From the NCBI GenBank assembly GCA_947581795.1, contig CANPVS010000023.1:1-33685 (forward strand): a stretch of DNA of 33,685 nucleotides, written 5' to 3'. The notes beneath the pieces were generated by a model, which worked only from the letters and a program-made list of their open reading frames with translations, was not told the DNA's origin and searched no databases. Origin of the DNA: an uncultured Oscillospiraceae bacterium. GTDB lineage: Bacteria; Bacillota; Clostridia; Oscillospirales; Oscillospiraceae. The position numbers and the translations under genes were made by a program. Below are positions 1 through 8,600 of the stretch, in pieces (within the stretch, counting starts at the first letter, position 1; every line of letters starts with the position of its first letter).

Positions 1-143
1 ATGACGGCGGGCTTGGCCATGGGGTCATAGGTGCCCAGCTCCTCGATGTTGCGGCCGTCACGGGGGGAGCGGCTGTCGGCCACCACGACGCGGTAATAGG
101 GGGCCTTCTTGGCGCCCTGTCTCTTCAGACGGATCTTGACCAT
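1..143 (-). CDS. rpsP: 30S ribosomal protein S16, N-terminal part (runs off the window)
   Basis: Only the first 47 codons are present; the gene continues past position 1. The protein begins [20 protein letters not shown] and continues with the S16 pattern of [10 protein letters not shown] followed by an E-LGTYDP segment. S16 is a small-subunit protein that binds 16S rRNA and is needed for 30S assembly. The start is the ATG read at 143-141, preceded by a GGAGGA ribosome binding site at 151-156. It lies 64 bases downstream of ffh on the same strand, the usual Firmicutes order ylxM-ffh-rpsP, so it is probably cotranscribed with them. Confidence 0.95.
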   Translation of the reverse strand, partial: MVKIRLKRQGAKKAPYYRVVVADSRSPRDGRNIEELGTYDPMAKPAV

Positions 144-207
144 TGTTTTTTCCTCCAAAATATTGTTGTCTGTTTTTTATCCTTCAAATTCAAAATGAAT
201 TTTAAGA

Positions 208-1548
208 TCACATACCGAACATGCCCATCTTTTTGGCCATCTTCCGGCCCTTCCGGGAGCCGGACATCTGCTTGACCATGGCGTTCATGGCGTCGAAGCC
301 CTTCAAAAGCCGGTTGATCTCCACCACGGTAGTGCCGGCGCCGGCGGCGATGCGCCGCTTGCGACTGGCGTTCAATATGGCGGGGTTGGCCCGCTCCTTT
401 GGCGTCATGGACAGGATGATGGCCTCCGTGCGGGCCATGGCCTTGGGGTCGATCTTGGCCCCCTTCAGGGCCTTGGCATCCACGCCGGGCATCATGCCCA
501 GGATGTCCTCGATGGAGCCCATGTCCTTCATGGAGCGGAGCTGCTCCAGGTAGTCCTGGAGGGTGAAGCGATTTTTCATCAGCTTCTCCGCCATCTCCGC
601 GGCCTTCTTCTCATCCACGGCCTGCTCGGCCTTCTCGATAAGGGTAAGCACGTCGCCCATGCCCAAGATGCGGCTGGCCATCCGGTCGGGGTGGAACACC
701 TCGATGGCGTCCAGCTTCTCGCCGGTGCCGGCGAACTTGATGGGCTTGCCGGTGACGGCCCGGACGGACAGGGCCGCGCCGCCCCGGGCGTCGCCGTCCA
801 GTTTGGTGAGCATCACGCCGGTGATGCCCAGGGCCTCGTCAAAGGCGGTGGCGGCGTTCACTGCGTCCTGGCCGGTCATGGCGTCCACGGTGAGGAGTAT
901 CTCCGCCGGATCCACAGCGGCCTTGATGCGTTTCAATTCATCCATGAGGGCCTCGTCCACGTGGAGACGGCCGGCGGTGTCCAGGAAGACCAGGTCGTTG
1001 CCGTGCTTGCGGGCGTGCTCCACCGCGGCCCTGGCGATATCCACCGGGTCCGCCTGGCCCATCTGGAACACGGGGATGCCCACCTGGGCGCCCACGGTCT
1101 CCAGCTGCTTGATGGCGGCGGGGCGGTATACGTCGCAGGCGGCCAGCAGGGGCCGCTTGTTCTGCTGCTTTTTCACGAAGGCGGCCAGCTTCGCGGTGTT
1201 GGTGGTCTTGCCCGCGCCCTGCAGGCCCACCACCATCACCACGCTAGGCACCTTGGAGGAGTAGTTGAGCCGGACGGCCTGGCCCCCCATGAGGGCGGTG
1301 AGCTCCTCGTTGACGATCTTGATGACCATCTGGGCGGGGTTCAGGCTCTCCAATATCTCCTGGCCGGCGGCCTTTTCGGACACGTTCTTCACAAAGTCCT
1401 TCACGACCTTGTAGCTCACGTCCGCCTCCAGAAGCACCATACGCACCTGGCGCATGGCCTCCTTCACGTCTGCCTCGGACAGGCGGCCCTTGCCCCGGAG
1501 CTTCTTGAAGATGCCGTTCAGTTTTTCCGATAAGCTCTCAAATGCCAT
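208..1548 (-). CDS. ffh: Signal recognition particle protein Ffh (SRP54)
   Basis: Ffh is the GTPase of the bacterial signal recognition particle. It binds 4.5S/6S RNA and signal sequences and delivers ribosomes to FtsY at the membrane. The 446-residue length is normal. An N-terminal helical bundle (about 1-90) is followed by the G domain, with the P-loop GLQGAGKTT at 108-116, DTAGR at 190-194 and TKLDG at 248-252. The C-terminal M domain is methionine-rich and ends in a basic, Met-rich tail. The start ATG shares one base with the ylxM stop (TAATG), so the two are translationally coupled. Expression probably comes from the promoter upstream of ylxM. Nothing looks abnormal. Confidence 0.98.
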   Translation of the reverse strand: MAFESLSEKLNGIFKKLRGKGRLSEADVKEAMRQVRMVLLEADVSYKVVKDFVKNVSEKAAGQEILESLNPAQMVIKIVNEELTALMGGQAVRLNYSSKVPSVVMVVGLQGAGKTTNTAKLAAFVKKQQNKRPLLAACDVYRPAAIKQLETVGAQVGIPVFQMGQADPVDIARAAVEHARKHGNDLVFLDTAGRLHVDEALMDELKRIKAAVDPAEILLTVDAMTGQDAVNAATAFDEALGITGVMLTKLDGDARGGAALSVRAVTGKPIKFAGTGEKLDAIEVFHPDRMASRILGMGDVLTLIEKAEQAVDEKKAAEMAEKLMKNRFTLQDYLEQLRSMKDMGSIEDILGMMPGVDAKALKGAKIDPKAMARTEAIILSMTPKERANPAILNASRKRRIAAGAGTTVVEINRLLKGFDAMNAMVKQMSGSRKGRKMAKKMGMFGM

Positions 1549-1880
1549 TAGGACAGCTCCTCCAGCCGCGCCAGGATGGCCTGGCCGCGCTCGTCGTCGG
1601 GAAGAAGGGCCTCCAGCTCCCGCCGGATGGCGGCGATCTCCTCCCGCCGCTCCAAAAACCGGCGCACCAGCCCGGTCTTGGCCTCATAGCTCTGCAAAGC
1701 GGCCTCCGCCCGGCGCAGAAGGTCCCACACCCCCTGGCGGCTCAGGCCCTCGGCCTGGGCGATCTCCGCCAATGACAGGTCCTCGTTCCAGTGCAGGTCG
1801 CAGGTCCGGCGCTGCTTTTCGGTGAGCAGTTCGCCGTAGAAGTCCAGCAGAAGGGACCGGTCCAGGGGAGAGGTGTCCAT
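1548..1880 (-). CDS. ylxM: YlxM/p13-like DNA-binding protein (UPF0122), SRP-associated
   Basis: This is a 110-residue protein of the YlxM family, which sits directly before ffh in Firmicutes and is thought to modulate the SRP pathway. Residues about 17-60 form a sigma-70 region 4-like helix-turn-helix: a TEKQRR...DLSLAEIAQAEGLSRQGV pattern followed by a basic helix. The C-terminal half is helical and charged. The ATG at 1880 has a GGAGG site six bases upstream. It is the first gene of the operon with ffh and rpsP, and its stop overlaps the ffh start by one base. The family has no proven enzymatic role. Confidence 0.93.
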   Translation of the reverse strand: MDTSPLDRSLLLDFYGELLTEKQRRTCDLHWNEDLSLAEIAQAEGLSRQGVWDLLRRAEAALQSYEAKTGLVRRFLERREEIAAIRRELEALLPDDERGQAILARLEELS

Positions 1881-1923
1881 GCCGCGCCTCCATGTGTCAA
1901 GGCTTTTGCTTTACAGCCTGCCT

Positions 1924-1952
1924 ATCATACACCGATTTTGAGCGGGTGTCAA
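1924..1952 (-). promoter_or_regulatory. Sigma-A-type promoter for ylxM-ffh-rpsP
   Basis: On the minus strand a perfect -35 TTGACA (1952-1947) is followed by a 17-base spacer and a -10 TATGAT (1929-1924). This places the transcript start about 35-40 bases before the ylxM ATG. It is among the best promoter matches in the window, as expected for an operon carrying ffh and a ribosomal protein gene. Confidence 0.85.
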
Positions 1953-1976
1953 GTATTTTTTCTTGACAGACGGTCT

Positions 1977-2186
1977 TCAGTACAGGGGCCGGGGCTCGTC
2001 TGTCAGTTCCAGGATATAGTCGGCGGAGACATTGTAAAATTTGGCCAGGAGCCGGAGCTTTTCCCCGCTGATATCCGATTTGCCGGTCTCGATCTTGCTG
2101 TACTGCTGCTGGGTCGTCTTGAGTATGTCTGCAATGGCGGCCTGGGTCAGGTCCCGGTCCTCCCGCAGTTCCCGTATTCTGCTCAT
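1977..2186 (-). CDS. Small Xre-family helix-turn-helix regulator
   Basis: This 69-residue protein is almost entirely a lambda-repressor-like helix-turn-helix domain: RIRELREDRDLTQAAIADIL, then a recognition helix region TTQQQYSKIETGKSDISGEK, and the typical LLAKFYNVSADYILELTD ending. The start chosen is the ATG at 2186, because AAAGGGGGG lies upstream at a usable distance and the domain begins there; the open frame extends upstream but lacks family similarity. It has no effector domain, so it probably acts as a simple DNA-binding dimer. It is divergent from another small helix-turn-helix gene, with a palindrome between them. Targets are unknown; autoregulation is an inference. Confidence 0.85.
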   Translation of the reverse strand: MSRIRELREDRDLTQAAIADILKTTQQQYSKIETGKSDISGEKLRLLAKFYNVSADYILELTDEPRPLY

Positions 2187-2243
2187 GCGGTCACGCCCCC
2201 CTTTGGGGTATTCTATCTCACATCGAAAAGTTGTATTGAATTT

Positions 2244-2260
2244 TACATCTATTAGGTGTA
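2244..2260. promoter_or_regulatory. Candidate operator: 17-bp near-perfect palindrome
   Basis: TACATCTATTAGGTGTA reads almost the same on both strands: seven of eight arm positions pair, with one T/G mismatch around the central base. It lies in the 117-base gap between two divergent helix-turn-helix genes. A further half-site GGTGTA occurs at 2283-2288, just before the ribosome binding site of the plus-strand gene. The location fits control of both divergent promoters by one of the flanking regulators; that binding is inferred. Confidence 0.5.
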
Positions 2261-2303
2261 GACTTTGACTATACAACAATTCGGTGTAAGGAGAAGGGTA
2301 GCT

Positions 2304-2546
2304 ATGACATCAACGGGAGAGGAATTGGACAATCTTTTGTATAACATCGCATGGCTGCGCCGCACAGAGGGCCTGTCTAAGCGGGAGATGGCGAAACGGC
2401 TGGGGGTCGGCAGAAAGACGCTGGACCTGATGGAGCGGGGCGAGGTCCCGCCGCGGCTGAGCGCCTCGGTGATCTTTGCGGTGGAAAAACGGTTCGGTGT
2501 AGGCCGGAGCGCGCTTCTGTCCCGGCGTCTGGGGGAGAGAATTTAA
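2304..2546 (+). CDS. Small helix-turn-helix protein (Xre-like)
   Basis: An 80-residue protein with a single helix-turn-helix: the segment IAWLRRTEGLSKREMAKRLG is followed by VGRKTLDLMERGEVPPRLS, matching the Xre fold, then a short helix with a VEKRFGVGRSALL pattern. The start is the ATG at 2304, preceded by AAGGAGAAGG; an earlier in-frame ATG at 2265 lies in the putative regulatory region and has no ribosome binding site. It is divergent from the 1977-2186 regulator and is followed by a terminator-like hairpin before the giant glucan synthase-like gene. Whether it controls that gene is unknown. No effector or enzymatic domain is visible. Confidence 0.8.
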   Translation: MTSTGEELDNLLYNIAWLRRTEGLSKREMAKRLGVGRKTLDLMERGEVPPRLSASVIFAVEKRFGVGRSALLSRRLGERI

Positions 2547-2550
2547 AATC

Positions 2551-2608
2551 TCTCCCTCCGTCTCCGGCTTGCGCCGGAGCCACCTCCCTCGTCAGAGGGA
2601 GGCTTTTA
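2551..2608 (+). terminator. Double hairpin, terminator-like, within a probable intergenic repeat
   Basis: Two adjacent hairpins follow the helix-turn-helix gene. The first has CTCCGGC (2562-2568) paired with GCCGGAG (2573-2579). The second has CCTCCCTC (2583-2590) paired with GAGGGAGG (2595-2602) and is followed by CTTTT. The second is a plausible Rho-independent terminator. The unit TCTCCCTCCG...GAGGGAGGC looks like a small dispersed palindromic repeat; only one copy is seen here, so that is inference. Confidence 0.6.
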
Positions 2609-2669
2609 TCTGCCGGTTCCCGCCGCGCGTCAGGTATATATCTTTCTTCCGGCGGAAAAGATACCAGGT

Positions 2670-5600
2670 ATGGAAAAGATAAGCACAGAACGCCTGGCCG
2701 GATGGGGCGAACGGGCGGCCAGGAGCATCCCCATCAAAGGACATATCCCCGGCCGCCGGGCGGCCCGGCGGCTGAAGCGGGCCATGGAGGAGGTCTCGGC
2801 CAAGAGCCGGGACAGCCGGGAGCCCGCCTGGTTCGCCGACAACGAATACCTGGCCCGCCGGGAGACGGAGATCGCCCTGGGGGCCTTCAAGAGCGCGGGC
2901 CGGCTGAGGAAAGGGCCCGATGGCGCGGCGGTGGTGACCCTGTGCCGGGCGCTTGTAGACGCGGGGCCGGTGACGGAGGAGCGGATCGAGGCGTTTTTGA
3001 CTGGCGCCCGGCGGAGCCGGGAGATGCCGGAGGATGAGGCGGCCCTTCTAGGGGCCGCCCTTCGCGCCGCGCTCATCCAGGCCCTGGCCGGGCCGGAGGT
3101 GGACGCCGCCCGGGCGGGAGAGCTGTTCACCGGGCTGCGCGCCCTGGCGGACATGGACCTGACTCGAGCCCTGGAGGCGTCGGACCCGGTGGACGCCGTT
3201 TTGCGCCGGGACAAGGTATACCCCGCCATGGACGAGACCTCCCGGGCCCAGTACCGGGAGCGGATCCAGCGGATGGCAAAGGCAAGGCATATCTCCGCCG
3301 CCGAGGCGGCGGCCGAGGCCCTGGACAAGGGACTGCACGAAGTCCTGTTCCCGCCCTGCAGACGCGCCGGGGCGGGCTATATCGCTGCGCGGGTCTTCCT
3401 CCCGGCGGCGCTGGCGGTGGCCCTGGGCTGGGCGGCGGGGAGCGTTTGTACGGCGCTCGCGGCGGTGTGGCCCCTCTCGGAGCTGGTCCGGGTGGGACTG
3501 GACTCAGCGCTGCTGCGGATCATCAAGCCACGGCGGCTGCCCAGGCTGGAGCTCAAAGACGGCGTAGGTCCCGAGGGCCGGACGGTGTGCGCCGTGTCGG
3601 CGCTCCTGGGTGACAACGGCACCGGCGTCCGCCTGGCCCGGCGGCTGGAGGCGTACCGTCTCGCCAACCGGGACTGCGGGGAGGAGCTGCTCTTCGCCCT
3701 GTTGGCGGACCTGCCCGACGGGACACAGTTCCCGCCGGAGGAGGCGGAACGCCTGGACGCCGCCGGGGCGGAGATCGAAAAACTGAACGAGACGTACGGC
3801 GGGGGATTCTTCCTGCTGACCCGGGACCCGGTCTGGCACAAGGCGGACGGGGTCTACGCGCCCTGGGAGCGCAAGCGCGGCGCGGTGCTGGAGCTCATGC
3901 GCCTCGTCCGGGGCCGGCCCAACCGGCTGAAGGTCCTGGCGGGGGACCCCGAGGCCCTGCACGCCAAATATGTGCTGTGCCTGGACGGGGATACCCGGCT
4001 GGTGCCCGGCTCTGCCCGGCAGCTCATCGGCGCGGCTATGCACCCGCTGAACGCGCCCTTGGTGGAAAAGGGCGTGGTGACGCGGGGCCACGGGGTGCTC
4101 CATCCCCGGATGGCGGTGGAGCTGGACCGGGCCATGGCCACGGACTTCGCCCGCATCTGGGCGGGCCAGGGGGGCACGGACCCCTACGGCGCTCCCACGG
4201 GGGAACTGTATACGGACCTCTTTGACCGGGGCGGCTTCGCCGGCAAGGGCATCGTGGACGCGGAGGCCTATCTTGCCTGCCTGGACGGCCGGTTCCCGGA
4301 GGATACGATACTGAGTCACGACGCCCTGGAGGGGGCCTACCTCCGGGGGGCCTATGTGGGGGACGTGGAGCTTTCAGACTCCTGCCCGGTGCAGGCCCCG
4401 GCCTGGTTCCGGCGGCTGCACCGGTGGACCCGGGGCGACTGGCAGAACCTGCCCTGGCTGTTCAAAGCCGGCCGGGACCTGCCCATGCTGGAGCGGTTCC
4501 GGCTGTTCGACAGCGTCCGCCGGAGCCTTGTCGCCCCTACGGCGCTGGCAGCCATGGTCTGGGGCGTGCTGTCCCTGGCGGGCCGCTGGGCGGCGGTCAC
4601 GGCCCTGGTCTGCCTGGGAGCCGACGCGGTCCATGATGCCTTCGCCGGGCTCTTCCTGCGGGAGAGCGCCGCCCGGCTGCGGCTTCGGAGCGGTGTGCTC
4701 CGCGGCGCGGGCGGGTCCCTGACCCGGTTTTTCGCCCGGCTCATCTTCCTGCCCTGGGAGGGGTATACCTGCGCCTCGGCGGCGGTGACGGCCCTGTGGC
4801 GCATGCTGGTATCCCATAAACACATGCTCCAGTGGGTCACGGCGGCCCAGTCGGACCGGTGGAAGACCATGCCCGCGGCCATGTGGTTTTCTGTGGCGCT
4901 GGGCGTAGGACTGGTGTGGCTGGCCCCCGGTCCCGCGGGGAAGGCGGCGGGGGTGGTGTGGGCCCTGGCGCCTGTGTTCGCCTGGGCCTCCGGCCGGCCC
5001 GTGACGCCACAAAACGGTCTGACCGACGGGGACAAAAAGTTCCTCCTGAAGGCCGCCGGGGCCATGTGGGATTATTTCGCCCAGCGGTGCTCCCGGCCCG
5101 ACCACTGGCTGCCCCCCGACAACGTGCAGGTCCAGCCCCCCAAGGGGGCGGCCCGCCGCACCAGCCCCACCAACATCGGCCTCGCGCTGGTGTCGGCCCT
5201 GGCGGCGGCAGAGCTGGGCCTGGCCCCGGACAGCGAGGCCGCCGGGCTCATAGAGCACATCCTAGGCACGGTGGAAAAACTGGACAAGTGGCGGGGCCAC
5301 CTCTACAACTGGTACGACACCCGCACTTGCGCGCCCCTGACTCCGGCTTATGTGTCGGCGGTGGACAGCGGCAATCTCTGCGCCTGCCTCCTGTGTCTGG
5401 CGGAGGGTATGGCGGCCCATGGCCGGCCGGACATCGCCCAGCGGGCCCGGGCTCTGGCGGACGGTATGGAGCTGGGGGCGCTGTACGACGAAAAAAAGCG
5501 GCTGTTCCGCATCGGCATGGACCCGGCCTCCGGCGAGGTGAGTCCCGGCCACTACGATCTCATGGCCTCCGAGGCGCGGCTTCTGAGCTACCTGGCCTGC

Positions 5601-8600
5601 GCCCGGGGGGACGTGCCCGTGCGCCACTGGCAGAGCCTGAGCCGGGCCCAGCTGGCCCTGGACGGGTGGCGGGGCCTGGCCAGCTGGTCCGGGTCCATGT
5701 TCGAGTACCTGATGCCGGAGCTCTTCCTGCCCTTCGTGAACGGGTCCATGCTGTGGGAGACGGCCCGGTTCTGCCTCTATGCCCAGCGGCGGCGGGGGGA
5801 GCGGGCCCACGCGCCCTGGGGCAACTCCGAGAGCGCCTTCTTCTCCCTGGACGCGGGCATGGACTACCGATATAAGGCCCACGGCACGGGGGCCCTGGCC
5901 CTGCGCCGGGATGTAGACAGCGAGCTGGTGGCCGCGCCATACGCCAGCTTCCTGGCCCTGGCGGTCCATCCCAAGGCGGCGGTGAAGAATCTCCGCCGCC
6001 TGAAGGCCATGGGCATGTGGGGCCAGTTCGGATTTTACGAGGCCCTGGACCTGACCCCCGGCCGGACGGGGAAGGGCGGCCAGCCGGTGGCCTGTTTCAT
6101 GAGCCACCACATGGGTATGAGCCTCTGCGCCGTGGCCAACTGCCTCGCCGGGGGCGTGCTGCGCCGGTATTTCATGGCCGATCCGGCCATGGGGGCGTAT
6201 AAGTCCCTGCTGGCGGAGCGGGTGCCCCTGGGCGGGGCGGTGCTGCGCCGCAGCCGGAGCCCTCTGACCCGGCCGCCGGAGAGCCGGCCGGACAGGCCGG
6301 TGTTCCAATGGGAGGGCCCGGGCAATGACCCGGCGGCCCCGGCCTGGTTTCCCATGTCCAACGGGGTGTATACCCTCCTGGCCTGCGACGACGGCCGCTG
6401 CCGGGCCGTGACCGACGGGCTTTTGATGTACCGGCCCGAGGGGTTTACCCTCGCGGTGGACGGGACGCCCGTGACCCCCTCCCGGCGGGAGGCGGCGGTC
6501 CGGCCCTGGCGGTACGAGGGCGGCGTGCTTACCTTCACGGCCCGTCGGGCCGGGGGCGTGGCCAGCGCCGCGCTGGCGGTGGCCTCCGGGGAGCGGGGGG
6601 AGCTGCGGCGCGTCACCGGCCCCAGCGGCGGAAAACTCACCATCCGGTTCGAGCCGGTACTGGCTGTACCCGAGGACTTCGGGGCCCACCCTGCCTTCTG
6701 GCGGCTGGGCCTGGAGGCCAGCGTCCACCGGGGGACGGTGCTTGTCCGGCGGCTGGCCCGGGGAACACGCCCCGAGCGCTGGCTGTGCCTGGCCGCCACG
6801 GTGGACCTGGTCCTCCGCAAGGGCGGGGGCTGGCAGATGCACGAGCCCATGAGCATCGAGACGACCCTGCCCGAGGGCGGGTGCGCCGCGGTGAGCCTCG
6901 CCTTTGGCGGCACTGCCCGGGAGGCGGAGGAGGGCGCAAAACGCATCCTCGCCGGTGCTCCGGCGGACATGGCCGGTGCCATGGGGGCCCTGCTGGGCAT
7001 GAGCGAGGAGGGGCTGCGGGCCGCCTTCCGTCTGTGCGCGGCGGTGTGCTCCCCCCGGGTGGCGGCCCGGCCCGACATGACCCGGGAGGTCCTGTGGAAG
7101 CGGGGCCTCTCCGGGGACCTGCCCATCGTGTATGTGGCGGGGGACGATGTGGACGAGGCCCGGCGGGCCATCAAGCTCCACGCCCTCATCACCGCCTGCG
7201 GGGCCGCGGCGGACCTGGTGATCGACACCGGGGAGGAGGGGCAATACCTCCATCCCCGGCAGGATACGCTCCGCCGGTATCTGGACAAGTACGGCCTTTC
7301 CGGCTTTGAGAACGCCCGGGGCGGCGTGTGGTTTCTGGGCGGGGCGGACATCGCCGCGGCGGCGGTGCTGATCCCGCCTATCCCTGAGCGGCCCAGTCCC
7401 GGCCTGCCCGCCCTGGCCCCCGCCCCGGTCCGGGGCGGAGCGGCGCCTAAGGTGGAATATCTCGCCGGGGGCGCGGTGCGCTATGAGACCCCGCCCCTGC
7501 CGCCCCGGGCCTGGTGCAATATCCTGGCCAACGGGAGCTTTGGGTATCTCGCGGCGGACTGCGGCACGGGCTTCATGTGGCTGGAAAACGCCCGGGAGTG
7601 CCCTGTAAACCCCTGGTGCAACGATCCTATGGCCACGTCTGGCGGGGAGACCCTGACTTTGGTGACGGACCAGGGCCGGCGGAGCCTCTTCGCTGGGGCG
7701 GGGGCCTGCCGGGTCACCAACGGCTTCGGCTGGACCGCGTGGGAGCGGGAGGGCACGCGTCTCACGGCCTTCGTGCCCAACGGCTTCCGGGCCCGGGTGT
7801 TCCTTATCGAGACAGGCGAGGGATATCTGGAATGGCACCTGCCCCTGGCGCTGACGGCCGGCGCCGCGGACCGGCCCTGTGTTATTACAGATTGGGAAGA
7901 GGATTGCCTTACGGCGGTCAATCCCCGGAGCGTGTATTCAGAAACCTTCCGGGCAGTGTGCAGCCAGCGTTTTGCCGGCTTCACCGGGGACGAGGCCGCC
8001 TGGCTGGCGGGCCGGATGGACGGCCGCGTCGGGGCGGGGCTGGAGCCCTGCTTCGGCGCCTTGTGGCGGGCCGGCGGCGTGAGCGTGCTGGTATGCGGGT
8101 TCGAGAGCGCGGCGACGCTGAAGGCCCTGGCGGACCCGGACCGGGCGGCGAAGGAGCTGACGAAGGTCCGGGACGGCTGGCGGGCCACCCTGGGCCGGGT
8201 GCGCGTCCACACCCCGGACCCGGACCTGGACCGGATGATGAACGGCTGGGCGGCCTATCAGACCCTGGCCTGCCGCATCCTGGGCAGGACCAGCATGTAC
8301 CAGAGCGGCGGGGCCTGGGGCTTCCGGGACCAGCTGCAAGACGGGTTGGGCCTCATCCTCATCGCCCCCTCCCGGGCGAAAAAGCAGTTACTGACCTGCT
8401 GTGCCCGGCAGTTCAGGGAGGGAGATGTGCTCCACTGGTGGCACGAGGGGCCGGGCGGCCCCAGGGGCGTGCGGACCCGCTGTTCGGACGACCTTCTGTG
8501 GCTTGTATGGGCCCTGTGCGAGTACACGGAAAAGACGGGAGACCTGGGGCTTTGCGCGGAAATAGCTCCCTGGCTGGAGGCCCCGCCCCTGCGCCCCGAG

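Noticed and set aside
5262-7838. An 858-codon open frame antisense to the glucan synthase-like gene
   Set aside because: Low-complexity Gly/Pro/Arg/His composition and full overlap with a motif-rich gene on the other strand.
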